A DNA stretch of 64,000 bases from Buddleja alternifolia (taxonomy: Eukaryota > Streptophyta > Magnoliopsida > Lamiales > Scrophulariaceae): positions 26,320-90,319 of the forward strand of contig WHWC01000119.1 of the NCBI GenBank assembly GCA_019426215.1, written 5' to 3'. How positions within the stretch are numbered: the first letter of the stretch is position 1; the number at the start of each line of letters is the position of its first letter. Below are positions 46,366 through 58,239 of this stretch, piece by piece. The notes under the pieces are model-generated. The model had not been told where the DNA came from. It did no database searches and was given only the letters and a program-made list of their open reading frames with translations. The position numbers were made by a program, and so were the translations under genes.

Positions 46366-48936
46366 TGTTTACATCATGAAATAATTTGGGCTTTCAGATT
46401 ATTTTAAGCCCAAAGAGATCCAAATACTAGAATATCGAATAGGAGAAAAATTCGAAACAAAAATAAATAAGACAGGCCCATTAAATCCAGAAAATGGCAA
46501 AAACATGGGTTGAAATGACAAAAGCCCAAGAATCGAATTTGAAGAAATAAAATAAAGTCCAAATAGCCAATAATCTGCAAAGACGCGCCAATTTAAAAAG
46601 ATTTGAAAGAGCAGTTGAGGACAGTTGAAGGCGGTTCCCAAAAAACAAGAACGTGGGTTCCCTAAGGCCAAGATATATAGGCAACCAAGACGAAGGGAGA
46701 AAAGATAATCATCAGAATCAACAACTTCTACATTTTCATTCTCTTAGAATTAGCTCTAGTCTTAGGAGTAGTTTATAGCGTAATGTAGAAGTAGCTCATA
46801 GTGTAAATTAGGAGTAGTCGTAGAATAATATGGTGGTCCCAAGTGGCATACGAAAGGGTCTAGAAGGGGGGGTTGAATAGACCCTGAAGTCTTTTTCGAC
46901 TTCAAAAATTTCGTATCACTTTAATGGTTTGAATGCTTGGGTAACAGAGCGCTTGGGTCTGACGCTTCAGGAAAGTTAACTTAGACTTAGTGATTTTAGC
47001 AGTTTACCAAAGTATGGCAACGCTTAGATCGCTTAATCAGGGTTAGCACAGTGGAAATGAGTTTTAGCGTTCTTTTAGTTAATTTAATCGCTTTGCACTT
47101 TAACTTGTCTCTTTCAAAGATAAATGATGTAATAATAATAATAATAAGACAGTAAAGATAAATAACACAAGATGTATAAGGTTCACTGGGTGGTGTAATC
47201 CCAGCTACGTCCTTTTTCTCCTTTTTCACTCGGAGGAATTTACTAGGTTGATTTTCAAAGAATCACATAGAATCTTCTACAAGATAGTAAAGGGTGAAAA
47301 TGATCTTGGGCTCCTTGATCACACAGACTTCAGCACCAATGAAGATCGTCTTCTTCAAGCTTCTCTCACTCAGAAATACTGCCTGAAAAGGTTCAACAAC
47401 TTTTCTCACTCAGATGAAAGGTTGGGGTTTGTCACTAGGGTTTTGTTTGTTTTTTGAAAAGATAAAACAACTTGGAATATCTCAATAGGAATTTGGGTTT
47501 CTTCTTTGGAAGATGTTTGAGATATTTGTGACTGTCTGGAATGTAGATAAAAAGCTTGAAAGATTTGGCTATGGAGTTTCTAAGCTTTTTCCCAGAAAAA
47601 TGTACGTAAGATTTTTGGCGATAATTTCTCTTCTCCTTTTCGTACGTCACTTGTGTATCTTGTATATCTCTTATCTTTTGTATATGCCTTATGTTTTTAG
47701 GATTTGCTTGGGTAAGGTATTTATAGGCAATTTCTTGGGATCTGTCCGTTGGACACATGTAGGAGCGTGCCTTTCACACAGCGCGTGAGTTTACCTAAAG
47801 TCTGACATTCCTGAAAATTCGCTGAAGTCGATTGGACGGGAGCAGCTAACACTCTGAAATTTCTGACAGTCTAGTCAAAAGGTGGCTTGTCCACAAGTCA
47901 CATTAGCTTATCACATTTAATGCTCTTATCAGGCATTTAATGCATTTTGAATTTAATTCCCGTTGGAAATAAATGTCTGTTGAATGATTGCATTTAAGTC
48001 CTTCATGACTTGAGGATTTATTTCAGGTGAATCTAACATAAGTCGCTTGAGAGATTTTGAGCGCTTGGTCCATAAATCCTGAAATGAGGTCTTTTAGCGT
48101 TTGACAGACGCTAAGAAGAAAATCTTTATCTCTGGTTGACTTCAGACGCTGGTCTTCAACTTCTTCTCTAATAGACTCACCTAGAATTCTACTAGCGATT
48201 CAGTCACTAAGACTTAGTCTAAATTCTATAAAGATAAAAATTACAACCCTAAATAATAAATTACAATTTTCAAATGCTTATACAATGATCTATGAAAAAC
48301 GGAAACTTACATTGTATTTTTGGGGTCTAACATTAAATCATATCTTGTCATCATCAAAACATCTAACATGAAATTTCCTAACATAATGTAATAGTTGTTT
48401 GTCACGAATTACTGGGATTCGGCTGCAAAGCTTGTATCCGCAATTTATTTGTAATCATCACGATCGAAGACTCCCATGGAGGTATAAATTACCTTTTTTC
48501 AGATTTAAGTATTTGATAGGTTAATTTTATCTTGACTTGAGTTTTTCATTCACCATTCTCTTATCCGAAATGAACGAATAAGAACTCACCATTCCCATAT
48601 TCGAAATGAACGACTAAGAATTCAATTGAACCACCAAATAGCGTATCGAACGCAGAGGTTGAGAGATAATCCTCGATCGAAGACTCTCATGGAGGTATAA
48701 ATTATCCTTTGTTCAGATTTATGTATTTGATAGGTTAATTTTATCTTGACTTGAAGTGTTCGATTCACTGTTTTTCATACTCGAAATCAATAATTAAGGC
48801 TTAATTAAAGACTTGAGCCACCTTGTAGCGAATCAAACGCGGGGGTTGAGAGATAATTCTAAGTTGTGAATTATCAAGGGGTTTGGATCGACCACTCAAA
48901 ATCCTTCCCTAGTCTAATTTGTTTTATCACGAAATA
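46366..48936 (+). repeat. 3' LTR of element D, split by a solo LTR
   Basis: Halves 46366-46830 and 48389-48936. The second half has a 37-bp local duplication (…cgaaatgaacgaataag / cgaaatgaacgactaag, about 48567-48615), which accounts exactly for its 37-bp excess over the 5' LTR. Confidence 0.85.
46831..48383 (-). mobile_element. Solo LTR of the Sirevirus family
   Basis: 1553 bp, inverted relative to the Sirevirus element. On the minus strand it starts tgttaggaaatttcatgtta and ends cacttgggaccacca. No internal region is present. Flanks are taata (46826-46830) and taatg (48384-48388), one mismatch; the empty site is visible in the 5' LTR of element D as agaataatgtaatag (about 43989-44003). Confidence 0.88.
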
Positions 48937-48941
48937 GATAG

Positions 48942-49767
48942 CCATTAATACATTTTTTCTTTTGTTATACTCATACTTCTACTAATGATAAGTATTGTTA
49001 GTTCACGTTGTTCATTGTTAGAGTAGTATTGTTTTAAGAAAATTAATACTTTATCAATTATAGGATAAAGTGATACAATTACTTCGTACTTACGTCGCTT
49101 ACTGTAACATTACATATACATAACTACTATGAGCAAAATTATTTTTGTCCTAATTAGTGCTCGATGACTCCCTTATGTCTTTTAATGTTAAATTAATGCT
49201 ATTGTGAGAATAAGGCGTGCATATATAGTTTAGTACATATCTTTTGATTTCAAAAAATATATATAGTTTAAATTATTTATTTATAAAATGCAACCAAAAT
49301 TAGGAAGCTGTTTATGACAAGAAAATTCGTTTTATTGTTTGTCAGTGAAACTAATTTCTTCATTTGAAACATGAGTGAATATATGGTATTCTTTCTAAAG
49401 AGAAAAAATATATACAAGAGGGTAGTCATTCAAGTATATATGAGATAAATTTAAAATTCAGTCCATCTTCTCTTTATAGCAGTCATATTTTTATTTTTTC
49501 TTTAACTTAGATTAATCGAATATTAATTATTTAATAAAGTTTGTGATAAATAACATCTAGACTCTAATTAATTAAAATTTGTTTGTAGGGGGCAATTTTG
49601 ATCTATACTATTATTTATTGAAGATGGATTAATGTGAAGTTTTGGACCAGATGATAATTTTGGTGTGATACCAACTACCTCTAAAATTTTAACAATGTCA
49701 AATATTTTTGTTTTTATTATGTCTCTTTCTTCTCTTCTCTATTCCCATCTTTTTTTTCCCCATTTTT
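48942..49767. other. AT-rich intergenic sequence
   Basis: No coding region, RNA gene or repeat structure that I can support. Confidence 0.5.
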
Positions 49768-50569
49768 CTCTCTTTCCAATTTTTCTTTTTTTTTTTTAGA
49801 GAAACAAACTTGCATTCAAGCTTAATAAAACACTTACAACCAAAAACACAAGGCACTACCTTGACTTGAGAATCAAAGCAACAAATAAGACAACTTACAA
49901 GCCAACTACATCCTCTGAAATAAGATTATTGTCATTTTATCCCATGAGTTAAGTCCTATAACCCGTGCAATGTCGACAGTAAACCGATTACACAACCCCA
50001 TTTATTGAGCTCTTGCCGATCATCTCTAACCAGTAGTTTGGAGAGTCAGGTGTCGAACACCCCCTTGGGCTGTCACTCGGGTGAGGTAGGGTTCAAAATG
50101 ACAAAGGTCATTATGCTCTGCTCGTGGGTGTCGATAACAGATATATTTACTAAGGAAATTACAATCGCAGAACGACAAAATGATCTCTAAGACAACGATG
50201 TACATGTCTAAAAAGGCTAATCTTACAAAACACTAAGACCCATTCATGGCTGACTTCCAAGCAAATTCAACATAATGTGTTGTTTCCATGATTGTTACAT
50301 GCACAAACAAACAAACTAATATAAAGGATTTCGATTAGTTCTAAAACCTTCATGCATTCATGATCTCCCTTCCTTGTCAGCCACTGTACGGAATTGTCCG
50401 AGTTCTCTTCATACCTATCAAATTAAGCCCCAGATATAGGATTAAACACATGATAAAGAATAAACACATGAGAAATAACACCAAGTAAATTAGAAGTACT
50501 CCCTGTTTTCAGAAAATGAAAATGTTTTCGCATGCCAAACACCTTAAGCCCATCGAAATCGAAAACTTA

Positions 50570-53500
50570 GAAGAGCAATGTCCAATTTGATTCGTCCTGC
50601 TAGCGCCCGAGGAATATCTGAACTATGGAAAATAGTGGAGCTCTTCTTTTATTAGCTAACCAATACGCATCCGCGTTACCTTCCCGATATATATGGCTGA
50701 ATTTTATGATCATCAATTTGCTCATGACTCACACCCATTGGAGAAGGTTTTGCAACTTCCTGGAACCTGGTAGCTTGCTGCAAATAATAGATAATAATGC
50801 TTGTGAATCTAACTCCACCCAAATGTATCGATATCCCATGCTATAAGATAACTCAAGTCCCACGCACAACCCAAGTAACTTAGCATATGTATTGGATGCA
50901 AAACCAATGTAATTTGCAAATGCGCCCAGTAATATACTGTTTCAATCTCTAATAAGTCCTCCAGCCCCAGACTCACCCGGATTCCCCCGAGATGCTCCAT
51001 CCGTATTTAACTTCACCCACTCTTCACTTGGTGGTATCCATTGTACCATAATCAATCGAAGGTTTGTACTCGTCGATCTCTAATCCCCAGGTAATTAGCT
51101 AATTTCTCATCACTTTACATATTTTAAGAGGAAATAATCTTGTACTTATAAAGCAATCTGATGTAGTATTCTATTCTCAACCTGATATGCATTGGCTTAA
51201 ACTCAATCCTCTCATGTTTTATTTTGTTGCAAGCTAACCATATAAACCATGTAATGAGTACAGGTAGAAGAACCCGGACACTCCCTTGAACCGCCCATAT
51301 GCGCCAAGATTGCCACCAAACATACGGATTTGTAGTTTCCGGGATGTTAAAATTGCAAAGTGATGTAAAATGCGATCCAATTTCCTTTGCATCAACGCTA
51401 CCAATAAAGATGTGACTTAGTGATTCACTCCATCCCTCCTTGCAGCAAACACACGTAGAAGCCAACAAAATCCCTCTATTTTGCATTATGTCATTAACCG
51501 GGAGTCAGTGATGTAATAATTTAAGAGCAAAGATTGACATCGTCGAACGAATGGATTTACTCCATAAATCTAGAAAAAGAGGATTTACATCTGTTTCATC
51601 TTGTACGAATTCCCACACTAATTTCATAGAAAACGTTCCACATTGAGATAAAGTCCATATAACACGATCGTTGGAGCTGGGGTTGATAGAAAATGACTTT
51701 ATTTGATCCACTATGTTTGTCAGGAGCACTTGGTTTAGTTTGCGAACATCCCACGATCCATTTATCCAGAAGTCCGAGACCCTATCTTTCGTGTTATAAG
51801 GTTCCGGCACAACGAGATACAAAGCCTCATCTCCAAACCATTAATCAAATCAGAAAGAGCAATTCCCGTCACCTATAGCCCAATCAATATTCTTTTCAGC
51901 ACCATCTCTAATACGGCCTAGACGTTTCCAAATAGTAGAAGATGTTTGTTTAATTGAAGCCACTATTGGGTGTGCTTTTCCACTTTTTTAACATAAAAAT
52001 AGCCCATATTGAGAAACCTGATCTTAGTTTCCACTAAAGCTTCATGCCAAAGGCTTTGATCATGTCTGGTAAGTTTCGTACTCCAATTCCACACTCATCA
52101 TAAGGGTAGCAAAGTTTTACCCAAGACGCCCAATGTGTATTCTTTACGCTGCTCGTAGTCCCCCAAAAGAAACGGTTGAAGAGAAGCTCAATTCGTTGTG
52201 TGACATTTTTCGGAGAATCTAACATCTGTAAAAGATAAAGAGGCATAGAGAAAAGCACACTTTTTATTAACGTTAGTCTGCCCCCTTGAGAAAGCATCAA
52301 TTTTTCCCAACCCCCCATACGAGTTGAAATTTTACTAATAACACTCTCAAATAAATAACCTTTTTTACTTCCTTTATAAGGTGGTGCACCAAGATAACAA
52401 AATGAGAGATGCTCCTACTAAAAACCTGTTAACCTTTAGATACGTCTAATACGCCCTCTGGTCACCAACTTGCCCATAATAAATCTTGACTTGTCACGAT
52501 TAATTAGCTGGCCCGACACGGTCTCATAATATTTTAGGAATTTGCTTAAACAATTCAGCCCATTAGAAGTCCCCTTAGTGAAAATGAGGATATCGTCAGC
52601 ATATGCTAGATGGCTTACTTGCATCCTGCCCCCAGTATCATATTGTAAACATTGCATACATAGAAATAATTTCTCAATGCCTCTCGAGAGAAATTCAGTT
52701 GTCAATAAGAAGAGAGAAGGTAACAGAGAGTCACCCTGTCTAAGACCACGCGTAGACTTAGACAGGTAATCAGAATTGAGAACCAGAAATTCTCAACTAC
52801 ATTTCGCACCCAACCAATCTATGTTTCCGAGAAACCCAATTTTTCCAACACTGAATACATAAACTTCCACTGAACCCGATCATACGCTTTAGCCATGTCT
52901 AGATTAAGCAAAATATTAGGCCCCCTTTTTTTCTTTTGAATCTCATGGCATAGTTCTTGTGCGAGGAGAACGTTGTCCACAATATTACTCCCTCTGACAA
53001 ATCCCAATTGAAAAGGTGAAATGACCTTGTTTAACACTTCATATAGTCGATTAGCTAGGATTTTCGTGAGCATCTTGTTACTAACATTACATAAACTAAT
53101 CTGTCTAAAGTCCTTCCAACCACGAGGAGATTGTGTATTCGGAATCAAGGAAATAGTTGTTGCTGTGTAACCCTTCCCTAACTTCGAGCTTGAGAAAAAA
53201 TCATATGTTGCCTCCATCAAGTCTCCGCTAATAGTATCCCAACATATCTGATAAAATAACGAGGTAAACTCGTTAGGACCGGCCACGCTATAAGGATCGA
53301 TACTCCAGACTGCCACTTTAAGTTCTTCAATCGTTGGGGCAGATTCTAGTTGTTATCTATTCGACTCGTTTAGCATCTCCGGAATGCACGATAAGCCCAC
53401 ATCTTCATTAAAACCATTTGGGCCTGCGAACACACTTTTAAAATATGCTTCCGCCGATTCTTGAATTTGTATATTGTCCGTGGGCTCATGATTTCCATCC

Positions 53501-54943
53501 CTAATGCAATTAATCCATCCCTTACCCTTTCTTCGTTTAATCCACGCATGGTAAAACCTCGTGTTTTGCTCGCCATCTTTAATCCAATTGCATGCCGCTT
53601 TTTGATGCCAAAAATCCTCCTCCACCAATAATTGTTGAGTGAATTTCGCAGTAGCCTTATTTATCTCACAGAGATTGTGCTCACTCGGATTCAAGTCATA
53701 TTCATGCTCCCTTCTCCTAGCTTCTTCCTCTGCCATTTTGACATTTTCGAAAATATTGCCAAAAACCTTTTTATTCCAAACCTTAAGATGCCCTTTTAAC
53801 CGAACCAGTTTGCGATGGAATTTTTCCAAGCCCCTATAGTAGATTGGCTCGTTCCATGAAGAATGTACAATTTTCAAAAAATTATCATGTTTGACCCAAG
53901 CGTTGATAAAACGAAAAGCTGAGGGAGATGTCCAGATACTCTCTAACATCGAGACCAATAGAGGATTGTGGTCGGAAGTTTCTGATCGCTAGAGGTATCG
54001 CACCTGAGTACTCTGTAATAAGTCTTGCCATGGTGTTGATAAAAATACTCTATCAAGCCGCTGGAGCACACCACGCTTAACATACCAAGTAAAAGGGGTT
54101 CCCTCGAAACCGGCATCTGTCAACTCACAATCAAGTGCCAAATTATTAAAATCTTCCATTGATCGACGTTTCGGAGCAGCACCTCCTTGTTTCACGCTTG
54201 CATGAAGAATTACATTGAAATCCCCTCCAACTAACCACGGCTCTCCCACAGGGTTAACTTCACGAAGGGAATCCCAAAGATGAAGTCTCTCCTCCCTCAT
54301 GCATTTTGCATGAACCAATGTACAATTTAATGGTTTGCCGAAGCAATTGTGAATGGACGCACACATGCAAAAATTGGTCATCATTAACCAAAGAATCTAT
54401 GTTAGAATCATCATTAAACACGAGCCAAATATGGTTATTAATGTTGCTAATCGCATTATCCAAGCCAAAATGACAACGAACTTGATAACAATCAAGCTGA
54501 ATTTTCGGTTCTATAATAACTAAAAATTGTAAATTATACCTCCTACACAAATGACGGACACGAGCAGCCGTGGTTTTGTTACCAATTCCACGCACGTTCC
54601 ATATCATTGTATTAATCATTTGATAATATTGGGTGTTAACTTTAGCACTTCTTGTCATCATTCGTGTATTCACCATTATTTTTGTAGGCGATTTACTTCT
54701 CCTTTCATTGTCTAAAGAGGTAGCTCTTCTATGTTTCCTTGTCGTGACTTCCTGCCAAGGTGTATTCGACTCCGTATCTTCTGAATCCACTCGTAAGCCA
54801 TCATTATCCAGCACCTCCACATCTTCCCCCATGAAAATACCTTGATGATTTGTCCCCTCATTCGTCAAAGGAGATTCCATTGCTTCCAATTCCCTTTCTC
54901 TGTGCATGTCATCTGTATACCCTTTGTGTGTCATGTTACCCAT
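50570..54943 (-). pseudogene. LINE ORF2: endonuclease, RT, zf-RVT, RNase H; broken
   Basis: Endonuclease: MIWNVRGIGNKTTAARVRHL (about 54610), then VGGDFNVILHASVKQGG (about 54240) after a frameshift near 54380. Linker with WNKKVFGNIF (about 53790). RT: VAGPNEFTSLFYQICWD (about 53290), TISLIPNTQSPRGWKDFRQI, LNLDMAKAYDRVQWKFMY (about 52900), AYADDILIF (about 52600; the ADD box is intact). Then GRLTLIKSVLFSMPLYLLQ, a zf-RVT region (about 51800-51490) and RNase H KLNTDGASRGNPGESGAGGL (about 51010-50955), ending in a stop after IRD. ORF2 nicks target DNA and reverse transcribes LINE RNA there. At least seven stops or frameshifts. Confidence 0.88.
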
Positions 54944-54954
54944 TCGGTTTGAGC

Positions 54955-56058
54955 TTACATTGAAGGGTCTTTTGCATGCATTAATACATTATAATTCTGT
55001 CCATCTATTACCACCCTTCGACTCTCCGTATCATTTTTGTTTCCAGCCGCTGAATTTGGTGTTTTTGGAACCACATCACCATCAGCTTTTTTTGTTCCAC
55101 TTGTAGATGATGTCAACGATTTCTTCGAATTTTGCCCATCAGCCTCCTTAGATTCATCTTCCAATGTACCAGCACCCCTTTTTTTATTAAGTTTTTCTCG
55201 TAAGTCCTCCACGTTTGCTACTTCCTATGTACTTTTTTTTTCCGAGTCATCTTCATTATTTTCTTTACGAAGGTAGCAAGCAAACATCGCATGTCCCCTA
55301 TGCCGACATATTTTGCAATATTGCGGGATGCCTTCATACTGTAATTTGAAAAAGAATGTCTTGCCATTGATGTGTATCGGGATATCAGGTTGTAGTTTCT
55401 CTAAGACATTAATTTGCACGCACATTCTTGCCACCATTGGATTAGCGATGTCCATTGTAGCTTCATCTAACTTCAACGGCTTTCCCACCAAACTTGCAAT
55501 GTGATATAGGAATTGTCGATGGAACCAATGAGGTCGTAACCCAAACACTTTGATCCAGATTGGCATAATCGGTGATTCCTCATTAGGGTTAAAATCCGAT
55601 GTCCACTTCAAAACTCTCATCGGGAAGCTATCAAAATACAATGTTTGCTTCATCCAAACCCTAGCATAGTCATTGGGGTCAAATAGCCTAATCCAAACGT
55701 GGTTATGATCTAACACCCCTATCTTGAAACCTTTATTTAATCCCATTGCTTCAAACTTCGTGCGCAGCCTTTGCATGGTGCGGTATCCATGGGAGAATTT
55801 GCAGACGAGTTCATACTGGAAGGGGGCTTCCATAAAGTCATCCTCTTCTTTTGATATAAAAATCGTTTTCCTACCAATAAGTAGTGCCGAGGTGCCGATG
55901 GCGTTGGATTCGATGCCATGCACGAAATCTATTTTGGCCGATCGCGCTACTAATTCCTGTGGAAGCTTGTTAGATTTAAGTTTGTCTGCATATGAGATTG
56001 CTTCACCATTTGGAGGAACAGCCGGATTAGGAACTTGTGCCTCCTGAGAAAGCGCCAT
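54955..56058 (-). pseudogene. LINE ORF1 (DUF4283 and zinc-knuckle protein), one stop
   Basis: ATG 56058 begins MALSQEAQVPNPAVPPNGEA. The frame is open for 368 codons apart from one TAG at 55225-55227. The DUF4283-like part has FKIGVLDHNHVWIRLFDPND and MPIWIKVFGLRPHWF (55560 region); a CCHC box CKICRHRGHAMFAC is near 55310-55270; the tail is Lys/Ser/Asp-rich. RNA-binding partner of ORF2 in plant L1 elements. A short overlap-free step (12 bp) separates it from the ORF2 frame. Confidence 0.88.
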
Positions 56059-56148
56059 GTGAACCCTTGAATTCTCAATTCATAGATGTGAAAAAGTCGG
56101 AGGTTTTTTTTTTTGCTAACTTAATTTCATTTCACTCTCTTTCCAATT

Positions 56149-57026
56149 CATTTCCAATTATCTATAAGTTCCTATATCTATCTCATAGGACATAATGACA
56201 TAGATATTATGGTTACAAAAATTAATTAAAAATCCAAATAATAATTATTATTATTAAACACATGTATCGAATGTGCCTAGGCGACTAGTACAAATTATAA
56301 TAGAAAGTGCAGAATAAATTTATCTTTTTACATAGATCATTTATACTTTGGTCAATCAATATTGTTCACAACTAAATCCACCCACCCCCCAAAACCCCAA
56401 AATGTTCAACTGCTTGTTCATAAATCATAGTTCTTTTTTTAATTAAATGAAACAATATTCAATTAAATTAAACAGATGTTAACTCAGCATCAACGAGAGA
56501 AGGAACAAAGTCTGGGAGTAAAAGTCCCTCCATAAAACCAAAATAAACTGCAGACCTAACGAGACGATGAGCAACAGTCAACAGAATTTGCTAATCATCG
56601 AACAAGACCCAAAGAAAAGACCTAAGAATGTAAAGCAACAAAAACATCAACAAAGAACGAACTAAACATAGAAAAATCTGAAGCTCGCGACTGAATTAAC
56701 AAAAGAAATTCCATTTATGTATTAATTTTAAGTACCTATAAAACATTTTTTTCCTTGTTCTTCTCTTCTCTCAATTAAATTCATTCTTGTTTTGATTTTT
56801 TTGGTTTTACTGCCCATTTCTCCACGTTGTCTATAATAATTTTTCTTTCATATATACAGAGAGAGATCAGTATATACAATTTACGTTAAATATATATCTA
56901 CGGAAAAAAAATTTGTACATTAAACGGATATGTTTGTGTAACAGGAACGCGAAGGATCCAGCCATGTAAATGATCCGGATGGACTACCAGAAGTCTTGGA
57001 CTAGACTCAACCATCTCTAGGTGTCC
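56149..57026. other. Intergenic, AT-rich
   Basis: No supported feature. Directly right of the LINE duplication. Confidence 0.5.
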
Positions 57027-57086
57027 TTTTATTGTCATGAAATTAACCAAGCAGCTGACTGTTTGGCTAAACAGGGTGCTGCCTAG
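57027..57086 (+). pseudogene. RNase H (RVT_3-type) C-terminal fragment
   Basis: Encodes FYCHEINQAADCLAKQGAA before a stop, the 'His-x-x-Asn-x-x-AD-x-LAK-x-G' ending of the RNase H domain found in plant LINEs and related proteins. The rest of the domain is not recognisable upstream. It could come from a LINE or a domesticated RNase H-like gene. Confidence 0.5.
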
Positions 57087-58239
57087 AATGATAAGGAGGA
57101 CTACTACTATGATTGCCCTAATTGTTTAACTAATTTTGTTGTAAAAAATACAGCACGTTGTTATGAAAATTATTTGGTCGAGGCACGGGTTACCTGATTT
57201 ACTTAACTCAATGATGTCCCACCCTCGGTGGTTACGAGATATAGCATTTGTGTCCTAAGATACAATGACTAGAGTCTTAGAATTAGGACCACTCGAAAAT
57301 TCTAAGCCTAACAAACAATCTTCTATTAGAACTCTTGTTTATAAAATCACGTTGAAAACTCTTATAAATTCACAAATTAGAATCTTAAGAGTGAAATCTA
57401 GAAAATGATGTATGAATGTGTAATGATTTAAAAAGTGAGGGGTCTCTTTATAGACAATGGAAAGTTGTGGAACAAAAGGTGCAACATTTCAGAAATTGCA
57501 GATAGGCCCAAAAGTTGTGACATTTGGGCAAATAGCCCCTGCCCACAACTTTTCAAAACTTGCATTTTGGCCCCAAATTTTCTATAATTTTGCATAGTGG
57601 TCCATAATTGTGCGTATACATATTCATCACTCTCGTACAATCGCGATCAACGATCTTACGATTGTGATAATTTGATCATAACACTCTAACCATTGATTTC
57701 TCATTCATCTGATATCGGATTTGAGTCATTCAAAATGCTAAATTCATCTACTCGAAACGTAGATTAATTTAAGCCAATTAAACTCCATATCCAAAAAATG
57801 GAGAACACTTAAAAATACCAACAAATTTTGTCCAAAGATCTCACGTATATTGTACATATAATATCTCTAAGGGACCTCTTTTGTATAAATGTGCGTACTC
57901 TTTTATGGGTCAATTTAAATATGTTTTTTCCTGTTAAAAAAAAATGTGAATATGTTCTTTTTGTTTTAAAAAAAAAACGGATATGTAAAGTAAACAATGA
58001 CAAATATCATAAATTAAATTGGAGTATTTGAATTGCCTTTCTCCTCTTCTCTTCTTTGGTCAGCCGAAACGTGGCCATTGACCCTCCTACTGCCGCCGCC
58101 TAGACCCTATGGGCAATACAAGCATAATTTCTTGCTTAGGATCTTTTTCCTTATGAATGATAAGGAACTATTTGGCATCCACATACAAGTTTTGCATTCC
58201 AAACGTGCACCACCTAGTTTATAGGGCTAATTCCAAAAT
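57087..58239. other. Intergenic sequence, no supported gene
   Basis: Includes text with the look of an LTR remnant (57180-57800: tatagacaatggaaagttgtgg, repeated 'acaactttt' phrases), but I found neither a second copy nor a primer site. Confidence 0.4.

Larger units (their letters stand above)
43530..48936 (+). mobile_element. LTR element D: non-autonomous, with solo LTR inserted
   Basis: Perfect 5-bp duplication gatag (43525-43529 and 48937-48941). LTRs start tgttta and end cacgaaata, so they lack the usual terminal CA. 5' LTR is 976 bp; 3' LTR is 1013 bp after removing the solo LTR and its duplication. The interior (44506-46365) starts aatttttgacgaccacagtggg, a gypsy-like but degenerate primer site, and ends in ttaagggggcatt. 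It has no protease, RT or integrase; it contains a short reading-frame remnant and a minisatellite. Likely a LARD-type derivative of a gypsy family. Confidence 0.85.
49782..56134 (-). mobile_element. LINE (plant L1-type), complete but mutated
   Basis: About 6.35 kb. It is bounded by a perfect 14-bp duplication, ctctctttccaatt (49768-49781 and 56135-56148). On the minus strand the 5' leader starts next to 56134, ORF1 follows at 56058, then ORF2 with endonuclease, RT, zf-RVT and RNase H, and an A-rich tail (seen as T-run 49782-49797). Full length, since ORF1 and leader are both present, unlike most 5'-truncated LINE copies. Confidence 0.9.
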
